Below, in pieces: positions 60,942 through 64,000 of a stretch of 64,000 nucleotides of DNA (positions are counted from its first letter, which is position 1; each line of letters starts with the position of its first letter). The stretch comes from Carallia brachiata (Eukaryota > Streptophyta > Magnoliopsida > Malpighiales > Rhizophoraceae). Position numbers and translations under genes: made by a program. The stretch is taken from positions 3,014,275 through 3,078,274 of the forward strand of contig JADCRB010000064.1 in NCBI GenBank assembly GCA_021464245.1, written 5' to 3'. The notes beneath the pieces are model-generated. The model ran no database searches, was not told the DNA's origin, and saw nothing but the letters and a program-made list of their open reading frames with translations.

Positions 60942-62182
60942 ATCGAGATATTGATTTGTCTGTTCTTCTGTCGCAATTGGATATTTTGTTATCATTATTA
61001 TTATTATTTATTTATGGCATCTCCTAACGGAGAAAATTTATTTGTGCTGTTTGAATTATTTAAAAAATTATGAAAAAATTTATAAAATAATAATTAAATA
61101 ATAATATTTTTTATTAAAAATTTTAAATTAATCTTTTTAATTAAAATCACACAAACTAAATACACCCTTAATGTGTAAATATTTATAAAGAAGTAAACAA
61201 CAATAATTTTTCTTGAAACAAACAAATTGACAACTTATTATAACTAAATTAATATTTACATTATTTTTAAAAATTAAAAGACTTGAATTCAAAACACAAT
61301 TAAAATAAATAAAAAATCAACAATAATTTAGGCAATCATACTGTCATAACAATTCTAGTGATGTGATGTTTGCACATGGTTGGAGTGAGTCGAAAGGTGG
61401 AGAAAGGAGAAGAAAAAAAATATATAAAAAAAATAAAATTATTTAGAGTCGTGGAGAAAATGAAGAGAACAATAATATGATGAAAGAAAAAATAAATAGT
61501 AATTTGTAAGAAAAAAGTGAAGAGAAAATAAAATTATTTAGAGTGATAGAAAATTAAAGAGAAAGAAAGTAATGTGAAAAAAAAATAAATAATAATTTAT
61601 AAGAAAAAAATGAGAGAAAAAATAAAATTATTTAAAATAATATAAAAAATAAAAAAATATATAAAAAATATATATAATAATTATTATATTTTTTCTTTTT
61701 CTCCTCCCTTTCCCGTCCTCCACAAACAGACACCCTGAAATCCTAGCCTTTTTGTAAAGTGAAATGCAGCGGTTGTGGCGTCAAGCAACCGATCCCACTC
61801 AGGTTTCTTGACTTTTGGTTTTGTGCAGTGCGTAACAACTTTTTTCAAATTAAATGAAAAGCGTAACGATTGGCCACTTAATTTTCATTAGAGCTCCAAA
61901 TTGATCCGACCTACCATGACACTGTTAACAATGTTGAACAACGTGAACAAATAATTATAAAAAAATAAATAATAATTTTTGATAAAAAATAAAAAGTAAT
62001 TATTTAAATTAATAAACAAATAATAAATAAAATAAATAAAAAATATTTTTTCCATTTTTTTAATAAAAAATTGCCAAACAGGGGCCTTCAAGACTGACAA
62101 CTTTGTTCAGGGTGCTACCTCAATTATTGAATGTGGAGGGAACGTGTCGCGCACACTCTTCTTGTAGTTGGGGTCGCTCAGA
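60942..62182. other. Intergenic, extremely AT-rich
   Basis: Contains a possible degenerate MITE (61360-61737) and a segment ending gccaaacaggggcc (about 62072-62086) that resembles a MITE end. No gene. Confidence 0.45.
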
Positions 62183-62277
62183 GAAGGACAAAAGAAGCTT
62201 AGAAGTTGGGATATGAAGCACTTGATTGTGAGCGAAGGACAAAAGAAGCTTAGAAGTTGGGATATGAAGCACTTGAT
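62183..62277. repeat. Tandem duplication, period 51 bp
   Basis: The unit starting gaaggacaaaagaagcttag occurs at 62183 and 62234, identical over about 44 bp. The period is a multiple of three, so the minus-strand frame carries a repeated 17-residue unit, but nothing indicates a real gene. Confidence 0.85.
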
Positions 62278-62319
62278 TTTATAATGGGCACAAACCCCAA
62301 CATAAATAAGTGTCAATAT

Positions 62320-63023
62320 GAATAAGTATTAAAAGAGTCCTAAAAATTTATATATTTTTTTAATTTAATTATATATTTTTTAGTCATTTTAAATTAATCT
62401 TATATCTTTCAAATTTATTTCAATTAAGTACACATTTCACACAAATAGTCTAAAAAATAAAAAAAACACCAATACGTAAAAAAAACAAAAATCCCCCAAT
62501 ACACTTTTGATCGCCCAAGAAAACCAATTACCAAACCTCCTAATTTGTTCCTTCAGCCACCTCAAGATTTCAGTTTTATGAGTTTTTTGTTCCTATAAGA
62601 TTCAGCATCTCTATAATAATGATTAACAAGAGAAATCTCTATAATAATGATTAACAAGAGAAATCAGGACCCAAACTGAAATTGTGATTGTTCTTCAATC
62701 ACAAAAAATACAATGATCAAAAACGAAATTCTATTTTCATTTCCTTGTCAAATCACGTTTTAAAGAAAACTCCATCCAAAAATACCAAAAGCACCAGAAA
62801 AGACCTTTAACAACTAATATTTTTTCTCTGCCATCGTAGGCTTGCTAAACCATATTTCCGTTAATCAAATTGGCTAATAAACGTGTTGACCATAATTCTG
62901 TCCAAATATGTACTTAATTGAAAGAAATTTTAAAGATATAGGACTGATTTAAAAAAGTTAAAAGATATAAGACCTAATTAAAAAAATTTGTAAAATTTTA
63001 AGACTGTTTTGATACTTATCCCG
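62320..63023. mobile_element. Second Mutator-like MITE, related to the one at 9752
   Basis: The left end gaataagtattaaaagagtc and the complement of the right end (gggataagtatcaaaacagt) are inverted copies extending about 120 bp inward, to caattaagtacacattt against the complement caattaagtacatattt. Flanks are gtgtcaatat (62310-62319) and gtgccaatat (63024-63033), a 9-10 bp duplication with one mismatch. The end resembles gggatatgtataaaaaaagt of the 9752 element, so both belong to one family or close sister families. Confidence 0.8.
62608..62663. repeat. Tandem duplication, period 28 bp
   Basis: tctctataataatgattaac plus agagaaa is repeated directly at 62608 and 62636, inside the second Mutator-like MITE. 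Confidence 0.85.
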
Positions 63024-63384
63024 TGCCAATATCTACCTGAGCCCTACCCTAGGCTGACTGTTTGTACTTTTGTCTGCCCAGTAAGGATAGAGGGTCTTTT
63101 TCTTTTATCTTTTTTTTCCCCGCTGAAAAGCCGGTAAACTTGTAGTTGTACTCAGGCAACTAATTAATTACAAATAATTTTTTTAAAAAATTATTTGATA
63201 AAATACTTTTAAATAAAATTAAAGTAATATATATTATTATATAATAAAATTTTTTAAAAAATAAATAAACGATAAAATTCAACTAATATATTACTTAATA
63301 ATATAGTAATGTTGTAGGTTGTTTTTTTCACTTCTTTTTTTCTTTTTCGATTATCAAGTACCACTGTCTCTGTGGTCTCGTTTT

Positions 63385-64000
63385 TCAACTTTTCCTCCGC
63401 TTCCTTTTCAAGAACGGCATCGCATGTAAGCCTACTCTAGATGACCCAGTGTTAATTTTGGTGCCCTCTAGCTGGGACAGGGAGCCATTGACCTCCGAAG
63501 GGTCCCTGTTATGGGCACTTGCACGATTCATATTCTGTTCGGTGACTGGAATATGGTTCTTCCCTCCATCTACGATTTCATTCTTGTTCCCTTTCATGCT
63601 AGACACTGAATGAACTGAACCACCACCATGCTCGGTTTCCTCCGCAACACCACATAAAGAGGGAGAATCAGCTGTCTCACGGACAGGGGCCGCTGTTGAA
63701 TTACAAGCAGCATCTTGGTCCTCGCCTCCCTCACTCTCATCCATGCAAAACCCACCTCCCATTTTACGATAATCTTTAGAATCATTGGTCTCACCAGGCA
63801 CACCAACTTCACCATCATCGGCACAAAATCCACCTCCTCTCTCAGGATAGTCAGGAGACGAGCCTTCAACTAATGGATCTTTCGCTTTCTGCTGTTTCTC
63901 GCCATCAAGACCAGTATTGGCATCTCCACAACTCCCTTGATCCCAGTGCAAACCTTCCTCAGTTGACTTACCATGGGACGTTTCCTCACCATTTCGGTCT
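63385..64000 (-). CDS. C-terminal exon of a larger nuclear protein, possibly UVH3/XPG (partial)
   Basis: The frame is open from the right edge to a stop at 63385, so this is the 3' end of a gene continuing beyond the window. About 204 residues are visible. It is acidic and low in structure, with two related motifs, ERGGGFCADDGE and RKMGGGFCMDESEGG, and ends in a basic cluster (FLKRKRRKS) that looks like a nuclear localisation signal. GGGFC repeats and a basic end recall, from memory, the C-termini of plant UVH3 (XPG/RAD2 nuclease of nucleotide excision repair). The nuclease domains would lie outside the window, so the identity is tentative. Confidence 0.5.
   Translation of the reverse strand, partial: DRNGEETSHGKSTEEGLHWDQGSCGDANTGLDGEKQQKAKDPLVEGSSPDYPERGGGFCADDGEVGVPGETNDSKDYRKMGGGFCMDESEGGEDQDAACNSTAAPVRETADSPSLCGVAEETEHGGGSVHSVSSMKGNKNEIVDGGKNHIPVTEQNMNRASAHNRDPSEVNGSLSQLEGTKINTGSSRVGLHAMPFLKRKRRKS

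Noticed and set aside
61888..62316. Minus-strand Phe/Tyr/Asn-rich frames
   Set aside because: Translation of AT-rich repeats and of the 51-bp tandem duplication.
1..64000. CRISPR arrays, bacterial operons, integrated virus or a novel defence cassette
   Set aside because: Spliced plant genes throughout; no spaced identical repeats, operon layout or viral gene set. The viroplasmin domain belongs to a host RNase H-type gene, not to a caulimovirus.

Overview
This is a stretch of plant nuclear DNA, most likely from a rosid eudicot, possibly a woody species. Protein genes have many short introns with GT-AG ends. Intergenic DNA is very AT-rich and full of MITE-like foldbacks and LINE fragments, and every recognised protein resembles an Arabidopsis family. 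The species cannot be named from sequence alone.

Layout, left to right. (1) 0.3-2.8 kb: a 5'-truncated LINE piece with an RNase H domain, then an F-box gene broken by frameshifts (minus). (2) 7.0-8.3 kb: a secreted GASA14-type gibberellin-regulated protein with a Pro-rich linker (minus). (3) 9.75-10.26 kb: a long-TIR, Mutator-like MITE. (4) 11.6-13.6 kb: a probably plastid-targeted HMA-fold protein (minus). (5) 14.9-19.9 kb: an 11-exon RNase H-like gene with a viroplasmin domain and an internal exon duplication (minus). (6) 20.3-21.0 kb: a truncated LINE with a 27-bp target-site duplication. (7) 21.8-23.5 kb: an EMB506-type plastid ankyrin protein (minus). (8) 25.1-27.4 kb: a CSLC4-type xyloglucan glucan synthase (minus). 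(9) 27.5-37.7 kb: gene-poor, with repeats. (10) 37.7-53.1 kb: a tandem duplication of about 7 kb carrying two copies of a SUO-like BAH/TFIIS-N gene (plus), each with several frameshifts. (11) 54.6-55.2 kb: an intronless 2H-phosphoesterase-like gene (minus). (12) 57.7-60.1 kb: a WAT1/UMAMIT-type transporter gene with one apparent frameshift (minus). (13) 60.1-63.4 kb: repeats, including a relative of the 9.75-kb MITE. (14) 63.4-64.0 kb: the C-terminal exon of a gene running off the right edge, possibly UVH3/XPG (minus).

The genes do not form a pathway; this is an ordinary mixed euchromatic gene neighbourhood. The most informative features are structural: the double-broken SUO tandem pair, the exon duplication in the RNase H gene, the one-exon-one-repeat layout of EMB506, two related MITEs with matching target duplications, and several poly(T) insertions between direct repeats that look like LINE-machinery events. 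Exon boundaries were derived by hand from splice consensus and reading-frame continuity. The frame closes exactly in the GASA, HMA, RNase H, EMB506 and CSLC4 genes.
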